DNA from: Bostrychus sinensis
Lineage: Eukaryota > Chordata > Actinopteri > Gobiiformes > Eleotridae
DNA: 64,000 nt
NCBI GenBank assembly: GCA_020698575.1
Contig: CM036252.1
Span: 30,395,206-30,459,205 of the forward strand
Direction of reading: 5' to 3'
Shown here: in pieces, positions 47,356 to 57,299 of the stretch
How the letters are laid out: each line of letters opens with the position of its first letter
Position numbering within the stretch: the stretch's first letter is position 1
Notes under the pieces: model-generated
The model's input: the letters and a program-made list of their open reading frames with translations, nothing else
Database searches by the model: none
Told to the model about the DNA's origin: nothing
Translations under genes and position numbers: made by a program

Positions 47356-47490
47356 GTACATTTACGCACCATCAGAAGCAGAGTGAATTTATCTATTTTG
47401 ACCCATATCACTTGTTTTGACTACTTTTTTATATGGAATCATACATTTATAATTTGAAAATAAATAAAATAATAATAATAATAATAAATA
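47356..47490. repeat. (AAT)-tailed short repeat, inverted relative to 42020-42146
   Basis: CTGTACATTTACGCACCATC, TTTTGACCCATATCACTTG and TTATATGGAATCATACAT match the inverse of 42020-42146 with very few differences, then run into (AAT)n at 47467-47487. The next element starts exactly there. Confidence 0.85.
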
Positions 47491-49066
47491 TAGCCGCAAG
47501 CGGCGATGGTAGGCCCTCGCCTGCCGCGCCCGCAGCTGGGGCAGATTTGCCAAAACTTGCCAAATTTTTTGTTGTGGCTCTTTAAAAATTTACCAAATGT
47601 GACATAATTCTGTGGCTCCATAGGATTCCATTGTATAGGATTCCCATTGGAATATAATGGGGAGTTTATGACATTGCCTTGGCAAAACCGTACAAGGTAA
47701 AGCATGAGTCTTATTGACTTTTTTCATTGTTGTGAGCTGATGGATTTCTCTGCCAAATTTCGTGCATTTTCAACAAACTTTATTTTTGCCCTTCCATAGG
47801 GATTTTGGCCTCATTCTGCAGGGGGCGCTATTGCAGCAATTGGCATTTTTTCTTCTTCTGTGCCCATAGGTCCATGGAGTAAATAAGTGATTAAAATTTG
47901 ATCCACATTGGGCTCTGCATGTGTGAGTTAGAACAAATTAGGGGTTGTTAGCGAGCCACAGAATAAACCTGAAATTTGGGGCTGTGCTGTGGCAACACCG
48001 TTTAATATTCTACACAACCTTCAACAACATTTGGTCAGACGCCTCTCCAGATGATGTTGACAAAATTTGAGGTCATTTACTTAAACGCCCTCAGACGAGT
48101 TCGTTAAAATGTGAAGGCTGCAAATCAGGGGGTCACATGATCAATCCAAGATGGCCGACTTCCGGTTGGTCAGGGGGCGTGGTCACAATATAATTTTTTG
48201 TTTGTATGGAAATGAAGCATATGTGTACCAAATTTCGTTTGGCTCCGTCAAAGTAAGTGCTGGGACATCCCATTGGCTTAACTGGATATTTGGGGCGTCA
48301 CCATGGCAACAGGATGGGAGATGGGGTGGGGCCATCATTGACTTTTTTGATGAAGGTCATGTGACAAATATGTGTACCAAATTTCGTTAGTGTACGATTA
48401 AGTTTATTTTTATCGTCCCATACAAATTTGTATTTTGCTCTCTAGGGGGCGCTATCGCGCGTATTGTGAATATTCACATAGTAATCTGTTCAGGGCTGGG
48501 GACTCCACCAACGATTAAAATTTGAAAGAAATCAGTCAAGATATGTGCGAGCTATGACACTTTGAAGGGTGTCGGCGAGCCACAAAAACGACGCCAAAAT
48601 TTGTCGCATCGCCACGGCAACACCGTTTAATATTCTACAAAACCTTGAACAACTTTTAATGTCCCACTTGTCTAGATGATGTGGAGTGATTTTTGTGTCG
48701 CTGGGTTAAACGCCCTAGGACGAGTTCGTTAAAGTACGAGAGGAGGAAATGGCGCCTCCGGCGCCAGGTCACATGATCAATCCAATATGGCCGACTTCCT
48801 GTTGGTTGCCTAGCAACAGCTCAATATAATTTTTTGTTTGGTCCGACATGACCAATCATTGACCTGAATTTCGTTCGTCTACGACGAACTTGACTTTTGG
48901 GTCTTTCCATAGAGGTGTTACTGTTGTTGTCATTGTTTGAAATTTACATAAATTATCAAATTTTTCGCCGGGCTGGCACTGCGTGCCAATTTCTGTGACT
49001 TTTCATCCACGGCAAGTGACCTAAAAATGCGATTCTAAAGTCAGAAGAATAATAATAATAATAATA
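47491..49066 (+). repeat. Unrecognised 1.6-kb (AAT)n-ended element with a 625-bp internal duplication
   Basis: It starts TAGCCGCAAGCGGCGATGG, with the palindrome GCCGC-AA-GCGGC at 47493-47504, right after an (AAT)n run, and ends at another (AAT)n run (49049-49072). Internally, GGGGCGCTAT (about 47820/48445), GGCAACACCGTTTAATATTC (47991/48616), AAACGCCCT, GGTCACATGATCAATCCAA and ATGGCCGACTTCC recur at a spacing of about 625 bp. Other palindromes are GGCGCC-TCC-GGCGCC (48751-48765) and TGGCAC-TGC-GTGCCA (48974-48988). No long open frame. I do not recognise the family. Confidence 0.7.
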
Positions 49067-49075
49067 ATAATGGAG

Positions 49076-50525
49076 AACTCATACAATTACAATATAGCGT
49101 CGCCATAGGCGACGCACCTATATATTTTTAGAAAGGGCGTGACACGACCAATCTGTTTGTCGCGCTCGTCATTGACCTCGTCGAAGGACATGTGTCCATT
49201 GCCGAAATTTTGTCCCAACAATTACAAATATGCCGCGTTCGCGGCACATACCTATATCACCGGATCCGGTATGATCTCATGAGTGTGGCTATTAGTGTTT
49301 GATTATTGGTGAGCGCTTCGCGCTCTGTTTTGGTGCGCTTCGCGCACTTTTGGGCAGTGCGCTTCGCGCACTGCTCTTCAGTTACAATAGGCCCTACGCC
49401 ACCCTTGGGGCTCGGGCCTAATGAAGAATTCATACAATTTCAATATAGCGTCGCCATAGGCGACGCACCTATATATTTTTAGAAAGGGCGTGACACAACC
49501 AATCTGTTTGTGGGGTCCTTAGTCAATGACGAGCGCGTTGCGCTCGTCATTGACCTCGTCGAAGGACGTGTGCCCATTGCCGAAATTTTGTCCCAACAAT
49601 TACAAATATGCCGCGTTCGCGGCACACACCTATATCACCGGATCCGGCATGATCTCATGAGTGTGGCTATAAGTGTTTGATTAATGGTGAGCGCTTCGCG
49701 CTCTGTTTTGGTGCGCTTCGCGCACTTTTGGGCAGTGCGCTTCGCGCACTGCTCTTCAGTTACAATAGGCCCTACGCCACCCTTGGGGCTCGGGCCTAAT
49801 AATAATAATAATAATGAAGAATTCATACAATTTCAATATAGCGTCGCCATAGGCGACGCACCTATATATTTTTAGAAAGGGCGTGACACGACCAATCTGT
49901 TTGTCGCGCTCGTCATTGACCTCGTCGAAGGACGTGTGCCCATTGCCGAAATTTTGTCCCAACAATTACAAATATGCCGCATTCGCGGCACACACCTATA
50001 TCACCGGATCCGGCATGATCTCATGAGTGTGGCTATTAGTGTTTGATTAATGGTGAGCGCTTCGCGCTCTGTTTTGGTGCGCTTCGCGCACTTTTGGGCA
50101 GTGCGCTTCGCGCACTGCTCTTCAGTTACAATAGGCCCTACGCCATCCTTGGGGCTCGGGCCTAATAATGAAGAAATCTTTGAATTTCAATTATGCCTCG
50201 CCATAGGCGAGGCATCTATATATATTTAGAAAGCGCGTGACATGACCAATCTGTTTGTGGGGTCCTTAGTCAATGACGAGCGCGTTGCGCTCGTCATTGA
50301 CCTTGTCGAAGGAGTGTGCCCATTGCCGAAATTTTGTCCCAACAATTACAAATATGCCGCGTTCGCGGCACACACCTATATCACCGGATCCGGCATGATC
50401 TCATGAGTGTGGCTATTAGTGTTTGATTAATGGTGAGCGCTTCGCGCTCTGTTTTGGTGCAATAAAACAATAACAATAATTTCAGTTACAATAGGCCCTA
50501 CGCCACCCTTGGGGCTCGGACCTAA
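49076..50525 (+). repeat. Four tandem palindrome-rich units (about 350-380 bp each)
   Basis: Units run about 49076-49422, 49423-49815, 49816-50168 and 50169-50525, separated by 0-5 AAT triplets. Each unit carries, in order: P1 GCGTCGCC-ATA-GGCGACGC (49097, 49448, 49841; variant at 50195); P2, a 33-bp palindrome with 15-bp arms (49522-49554 and 50271-50303 only); P3 TGCCGC-GTTC-GCGGCA; P4 CCGGATCCGG; P5 GAGCG-CTTCG-CGCTC; P6 GTGCG-CTTCG-CGCAC; P7 with 8-bp arms and the same CTTCG loop (49354-49374). The common end is CTTGGGGCTCGGGCCTAAT. No coding capacity; the GC-rich palindromes contrast with AT-rich surroundings. Confidence 0.93.
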
Positions 50526-50548
50526 TTATTATTATTATTATTATTATT

Positions 50549-50581
<33 letters not shown>

Positions 50582-50602
50582 ATTATTATTACTGTATTAT
50601 TA

Positions 50603-50643
<41 letters not shown>

Positions 50644-50645
50644 GA
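50526..50645. repeat. (ATT)n(GTT)n(ATT)n microsatellite
   Basis: ATT runs surround a (GTT)n block at about 50551-50580, continuing the tail of the last palindrome unit. Confidence 0.95.
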
Positions 50646-51977
50646 ATTATTATTATAACATTATTTTTTTATAGCTAATATAGCAGAATAGTATGCAGAT
50701 AGTGATTCGTCTTGCTGTAATCTTTCCAACGAGCCCTCAATGTTGTCTGTAGGTTGAAACATTCCAAAGTTATTGCATCTTTTCCATTCTTTGCCATTTC
50801 CAAATGTCGTCATTTGGAAAGGTTTTGGATAAGTTTGGATGATGTACAGTCCCTCTATAAAATGCCTAAAAATATTTCCATAAAAATAAGTGTAAAATGC
50901 ATTTTTACAGATAATGACATCAAATTTGAAATGTGACAATTCAACAAGATTTTCTATTGAGACATAGTGTGTTTCAGGCCTCAGCTACCTACTGCAGCTT
51001 TCTTCACCTTCAATTGTGCAAAAAAATTAGGCGAGGATAAAAAAAAAAAAAGTAAATTTTTTGTGTGTTCCAAAGTGTATAACTTCTTACCAAACATACT
51101 TACAGTGAATTTTACAACTGTGGGCAAAACTAGAGTGGGTTACCATCCAAAAAAACAACAACATGTGTGTATACTCCTTAGGATTCAATAACAGTAATCA
51201 TTTTAATTTGGAGACGTCAGAATACAAGACTTTTCACCAAAATGACCCGGAAGGGTAAGGGGTTAATAAAATGCTCACAATGTCCGTAGGAAGGTCGGGT
51301 CCTTTCCTCCAAGTGGCAGGGATGATTCTTGCTCAATTCAACTGATTTCAGATATTTTGCAATTAACTTTTTCTCCAGTCAAATCCAGTAGCAGCCTCCA
51401 GCGCATTCTCTTTGCTTCTGCCAAACATCCATGAGAGTTAACATTAGATAGTCAGGAGCTGAGGGGGCAGAGCTTAGTGCTAACAAGGTTACGGCATCAC
51501 TTATTAGGCCTATTACAGGTTGGCATGGGGAGTACATGGGTGACTGACATAAACAATAAATCAAGTTTGACAATAACGACAGTAGTGCATTACCGGAGAA
51601 AGGCTGATCTATGCTGAGTGTGTATAACGTCAGTGGAATTTACTTTATTTAATTTCAGTCTAACGCCACTTTTTATTCTGTAAAATTAAACTCAGGTCCA
51701 ATTTAAACCTTGAACTTTGAAAGTGTGTTGTAGAAGCGCTTAGCATTCAGTCAACAACAGTAACTTGCTAAGTACTATTTACTATTGCTCACATTAGAGT
51801 GACATTTGTTTGATCTAAAATTGTGTTTAATCATTTCTGTTAACAGTTATGGACCTGGCTAGCTTAGTGCCCGGCGTTAGCTAACACAATCCAATAAAAA
51901 AAAAAAAAATGTTTTAAAGTCCATAAGAGCAGTTAATTCATGCTTATTTCTCTGGGACTGACAAAAGTACTATAAAC
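50646..51977. other. Unassigned spacer
   Basis: Short frames on both strands overlap without family features. GGTAAGGGGTTAATAAAATG (about 51255) is the only repeat-like hint. No gene called. Confidence 0.4.
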
Positions 51978-54050
51978 TAGGGGTGCAACGGATCAGTGCT
52001 GAACCATGATCCATATGGATCACTAGCCACGGTGCGGAACACATGCGTACCGCGGATTGGGTGTGTTTTACTCTGGAAGGCGATGATTGGTTGATTATTT
52101 TTTTAAAAAAGAAAAAAAAAGCCAGGTGTCTGGTCACGTGAACAAGACAGTTTGCGCATGGCAAAGCAAAGTCTGTTAGCAAGCGGAGGAGCAGGAGAGC
52201 AAGAACTAGAGATCCCCCCCGCATCATTTAAATCAGTTGTATGGGAGCACTTTGCCTTTCCGGTCAACTATAATGACGATGGGAAAAGGTTGGTGGACAA
52301 AACTGTTACGGCGTGTCGGCACTGTGGCATGAGAAAGTCATACGAGCATGGCAATACATCTAGCATGATCACGCACATGAAGCGACATCAGTAGTGTGTC
52401 ACTGAAAACGACAACGGAACAAAAGACAACACAGCAACTAATCACCGGTGCATTTCAGCAGCCTTTCCCTGTAATATCACAGCGGTTTAAAAATATTACA
52501 AAATCCATCAGAGTGTTCATAGCGGCAGATATGAGGCCATACTCCCTCGTGGAGAACAAGGGATTTAAAAATATGATCAAGGAACTGGAGCCGCGGTACG
52601 AAATCCCCTCGCACACACACTTTAGCACAAAGATTGTTCCAGAACTTTATGAGCAGGAAAAGAACAGAATCTCAGAGGAATTAGCTAGTGCATCATCCGT
52701 TGCTCTCACCACAGACGGGTGGACGTCCAGAGCTACAGAAAGCTACGTGACGGTGACAGCTCACTTTATCACATCGGAGTGGGAGATGAAAAGCCCGGTG
52801 TTGCAGACACGCCCTCTCTATGAGAGTCACACCAGCACCAATCTAGCGCAGGTACTGACAGGAGCAGTAGCAGAGTGGAAGTTAGAGAGGCCCAAAGTCA
52901 ACATTCCAGTCACCACAGATAATGCTAGAAACCAAATTAATGCAGTATATGAAGCTGAACTGGGCCCTCAGATAGGATGCTTTGCACATGTCATTAATTT
53001 AGCATCCCAAAGGGGAATCAAAGTGAACCAGATGGACCATCTGCTTGGGAGGATCAGAAAGGTGGTTTCATATTTTCATGATGATGATGTGAATGTGGCA
53101 GAGGAGGTCCTCCAGGTGCTCAAACCCCTCAAAATGGTTACATCCCTATTGAGCACTGAGTCTGAGTCTGCGTCTGTGTCCATGATCCTACCACTGAAAT
53201 CAAGGATTTTACAATCCTTGGCCCCAAGTGAGGAAGACTGCACCATCACCAGAGATGTAAAGGCTGCCATTAAAGAGCACCTGGACCCCAGATACACTGA
53301 TCCTCCTAATCTACAGGACTATCTTCATAGATCAACTGCACTGGACCCGAGGTTCAAGTCTCTATCTCACCTCGATCTTTCCCTGCACCTCACAACTTAC
53401 TCCGACCTCACCACTGAGATTTTGGCCAGTCTGGGCACTGAAGTGGACTGTGATGATGAGGTAAAAAAATATGAATGAATTACCTGAATAGTGTACTGTC
53501 TTGGCTCTATTGCTTTGAGAAATTATATATTTTTTTAATATAAATATTAATTTAGTCTAATAAATGTTATTGATACAATTATGTATATACAAAATCTGAA
53601 ATATTAAAATAAAACAATCAAATGGATCAAATCATTGTTTCTACACGGTCAAGCCACTACGCAGTCAGGAGAACACTTGGACACATCTCCTCCACAAAAA
53701 AAGTCAGCCATGAAGGAGCCTTTTGGGGAGACCTTTGCAAACAAGGTCACAACCAAGACATTTGCCGCTACAGTTGAAGAGGAGGTGGCTTCCTACCGGG
53801 CAGCAACTGGCATTCCAGTGGATGGGGATCCATTGGCATGGTGGAAAAGGTGTGATTGCAATTATCCTCATGTAGCCAGGGTGGCAAGGCGCTACCTAGC
53901 TATGCCTTCTACATCTGTCCCCAGTGAGAGGGTGTTTTCAGTAGCAGGGGACATAGTGTCTGCAAAGAGGTCTACACTTTCCCCAGACAATGCAGAAATC
54001 CTTATATTTTTGAAAAAGAATTTGAAGTTGTAAATTCAAATTCCTTGCCT
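51978..54050 (+). mobile_element. ZBED-type hAT transposon, right end missing
   Basis: The left terminus TAGGGGTGCAACGGATCAGT starts at 51978, a typical hAT end. The transposase follows at 52152-54033. I could not find the matching right terminus before the Rex3 element begins at about 54302, so the right end is lost or degraded. A T-run (54059-54076) follows the stop. Confidence 0.8.
52152..54033 (+). pseudogene. hAT transposase (BED finger, RNase-H-like core, dimerisation domain)
   Basis: Three coding blocks. At 52152-52394, SVVWEHFAF, CRHCGMRKSY and MITHMKRH form a BED zinc finger. At 52396-53460 lies the catalytic core, including ALTTDGWTSRATESYVTVTAHF, PVTTDNARN, CFAHVINLA and ALDPRFKSL. 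At about 53653-54033 is the C-terminal domain with DPLAWWKRC, VARRYLAMPSTSVPSERVFS and LIFLKKNLK. Blocks 1 and 2 are in different frames across a TAG at 52392. Between 2 and 3, GTAAAAAA at 53461 to a candidate AG near 53652 could be a 190-bp intron. Only the first junction looks like real damage. Confidence 0.85.
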
Positions 54051-54301
54051 TGCTGTCTTTTTTTTTTTTTTTTTTAAATTTGGGCATCTCGAGTTCATAG
54101 ATTTCATTAGTATTTTGTTTTTCTAAATACTCTAAAACTCAGTTGCACTTTAATTTTTATATATGGACATCTTGACTTCAAAGATGTCAGTGTTTTGTTT
54201 TTCTAAATAGGCCTATTCAATGGGCAAATGTTTTGAAGTCTTGTGTGTATATGAATGCGTGTATATATTTTTTAAATTATTTTATATGTTTTAATACATA
54301 T

Positions 54302-57280
54302 ATATGTTTTAAAGTGCTGTGTGGATCGGGCAGCAGTCGAAGGCGGGTGCCTCGACGACCCGGTCCCCGGACACAGCTTCTAGCTGTAGGGACATGGAAT
54401 GTCACCTCACTGGGAGGGAAGGAGCCTGAGCTTGTGCGGGAGGTTGAGAGATACCGGCTAGATATAGTCGGGCTCACCTCCACGCACAGCTTGGGCTCTG
54501 AAACCCAGCTCCTCAAGAGAGGTTGGACTCTCCACCACTCTGGCGTTGCCCGCGGTGAGAGGCGGCAGGCCGGTGTGGGCTTGCTCATAGCCCCCCAGCT
54601 CAGCCGCCATGTGTTGGAGTTTACGTTTAGTAAACGAGAGGGTCGCGTCCCTACGCCTTCGGGTTGGGGACAGGTCTCTTACTGTTGTTTGTGCCTATGG
54701 GCCAAATAGCAGTACAGCCTTCTTGGAGTCCCTGGGAGGTGTACTGGAAGGTGCACTGACTGGGGACCCCATTGTTTTGCTGGGAGACTTCAACGCCCAC
54801 GTGGGTGACGACAGTGATACCTGGAGGGGTGTGATTGGGAAGAATGGCCTCCCCGATCTGAACCCGAATGGTGTTTTGTTATTGGACTTCTGTGCTAGTC
54901 ACAGTTTGTCCATAATGAACACCATGTTCGAGCACAGGGGTGTCCATAAGTGCACATGGCACCAGGACACCCTAGGCCGGAGGTCGATGATCGACTTTGT
55001 AGTCATGTCACCTGTCCTTCGGCTGTGTGTTTTGGACACTCGGGTGAAGAGAGGGGCTGAGCTGTCAACTGATCACCACCTGGTGGTGAGTTGGATCCGC
55101 TGGCGGGTAAGGAGGCCGGACAGACTCGGCAGACCCAAACGTGTTGTGAGGGTCTGTTGGGAACGTCTGGCTGAGCCTCCTGTCAGAGGGGTCTTCAACT
55201 CCCACCTCCGGGAGAGCTTTGACCAGATCCCGAGGGAGGTTGGAGACATGGAGTCCGAGTGGACCATGTTTTCCACCTCTATTGTCAATGCAGCCGTTCA
55301 GAGCTGTGGCCGTAAGGTCTCTGGTGCTTGTCGTGGCGGCAATCCCCGAACCCGGTGGTGGACACCGGAAGTAAGGGATGTCGTCAGGCTGAAGAAGGAG
55401 TCCTATCGAGCTTGGTTGGCTTGTGGGACTCCTGAAGCAGCTGATGGCTACCGGCAGGCCAAGCGTGCTGCAGCCCAGGCAGTTGTGGAGGCAAAAACTC
55501 GGGTCTGGGAAAAGTTCGGGGAGGCCATGGAGGAGGACTATCGGTTGGCCTCAAAGAAATTCTGGCAAACCGTCTGCCACCTCAGGAGGGGGAAGCAGTG
55601 CTTCACCAACACTGTTTACAGTGGAGGTGGGGAGCTGTTGACCTCGACTGGGGATGTTGTCGGGCGGTGGAAGGAATACTTTGAGGATCTCCTCAATCTC
55701 ACCGACACGCCTTCCGTTGAGGAAGCAGAGGCTGGGGACTCAGAGGTGGACTCGTCCATCACTCAAGCTGAAGTCACTGAGGTGGTTGGAAAGCTCCTCA
55801 GTGGCAAGGCTCCGGGGGTGGATGAGATCCGTCCTGAGTACCGCAAGTCCCTGGATGTTGTGGGGCTGTTGTGGCTGACACGTCTCTGCAACATCGCGTG
55901 GCGGTTGGGGACAGTGCCTCTGGACTGGCAGACCGGGGTGGTGGTCCCTCTTTTTAAGAAGGGGGACCGGAGGGTGTGTTCCAACTACAGGGGGATCACA
56001 CTCCTCAGCCTCCCTGGGAAAGTCTATTCCAGGGTACTGGAGAGGAGAATTTGGCCAATAGTCGAACCTCGGATTCAGGAGGAACAATGCGGTTTTCGTC
56101 CTGGCCGTGGAACAGTGGACCAGCTCTACACCCTCTATCGGGTGCTTGAGGGTTCATGGGAGTTCGCCCATCCAGTCCACATGTGTTTTGTGGATTTGGA
56201 GAAGGCGTTCGACCGTGTCCCTCGTAGCGTCCTGTGGGGGGTGCTCTGGGAGTATGGGCTCAGGGGCTCTTTGCTAAGGGCTGTCCGGTCCCTGTATGAC
56301 CGGAGCAGGAGTTTGGTTTGCATTGCTGGTTGTAAGTCAGACCTGTTCCCAGTTCATGTTGGACTCCGGCAGGGCTGCCCTTTGTCACCGGTTCTGGACA
56401 AAATTTCTAGGCGCAGCCAAGGGCCGGAGGGAGTCTGGTTTGGGAACCACAGGATATCATCTCTGCTTTTTGCGGATGATGTTGTCCTGTTGGCTTCATC
56501 AAACCAGGACCTTCAGTGTGCACTGGGGCAGTTTGCAGCCGAGTGTGAAGCGGCTGGGATGAGAATCAGCACCTCCAAGTCCGAGGCCATGGTTCTCGAC
56601 CGGAAAAGGGTGGCTTGCCCTCTCCAGGTTGGGGGAGAGTTCCTGCCTCAAGTGGAGGAGTTTAAGTATCTTGGGGTCTTGTTCACGAGTGAAGGAAGGA
56701 TGGAGCGTGAGATCGACAGTCGGATCGGTGCAGCGTCTGCAGTAATGCGGTCGTTGTATCGGTCTGTTGTGGTAAAGAAGGAGCTGAGCTGAAAGGCGAA
56801 GCTCTCGATTTATCGGTTGATCTACGTTCCTACTCTCACCTATGGTCATGAGCTTTGGGTCATGACCGAAAGGACAAGATCCCGGATACAAGCGGCCGAA
56901 ATGAGTTTCCTCCGCAGGGTGGCTGTGGCTCCTCACCTTAGAGATAAGGTGAGGAGCTCTGTCACACGGTAGGAGCTCGGAGTAGAGCCGCTGCTCCTCC
57001 ACATCGAGAGGAGTCAGTTGAGGTGGCTCGGGCATCTGTTCCGGATGCCTCCTGGTCGACTCCCTGGGGAGGCGTTCCGGGCATATGCCACCGGGCGGAG
57101 GCCCCGGGGAAGACCTAGGACACGCTGGAGGGACTATGTCTCTCGGCTGGCCTGGGAACGCCTTGGGGTCCCCCCGGTAGAGCTGGAGGATGTGTCTGTG
57201 GATAGGGAAGTCTGGGCATCTTTGCTTAGACTGCTGCCTCCGCGACCCGGTCCCGGATAAGTGGAAGAAGATGGATGGAC
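54302..57280 (+). mobile_element. Rex3 (RTE-clade) LINE, nearly full length, inactivated
   Basis: The endonuclease starts LLAVGTWNVTSLGGKE (about 54385), with LLGDFNAHVGDD and STDHHLVVSW. The RT follows with GVVVPLFKKGDRRVCSNYRG, EEQCGFRPGRGTVDQ, CFVDLEKAFDRVP, GLRQGCPLSP and SSLLFADDVVLLAS, ending WASLLRLLPPRPGPG at 57256 and the 3' GAAGATGGATGG. Positions 55926-55945 and 56370-56390 match, as I recall them, the standard Rex3 PCR primers. Damage: one frameshift between 54630 and 54700, a short in-frame loss after CPLSPVL, a TGA at 56790-56792 (expected CGA) and a TAG near 56970. The 54609-57260 frame is otherwise continuous. Confidence 0.93.
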
Positions 57281-57299
57281 TTCTCCTCAGGTTCTTCTT

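Noticed and set aside
49097..50460. CRISPR-like array
   Set aside because: There are only four units, the repeat is several hundred bases and not separated by unique spacers of regular size, and the surrounding genome is eukaryotic.
54233..54709. Separate host gene starting MKSCVYMNACIYF
   Set aside because: From about residue 40 onward it is the Rex3 endonuclease; the N-terminal part is AT-rich flank read in frame.
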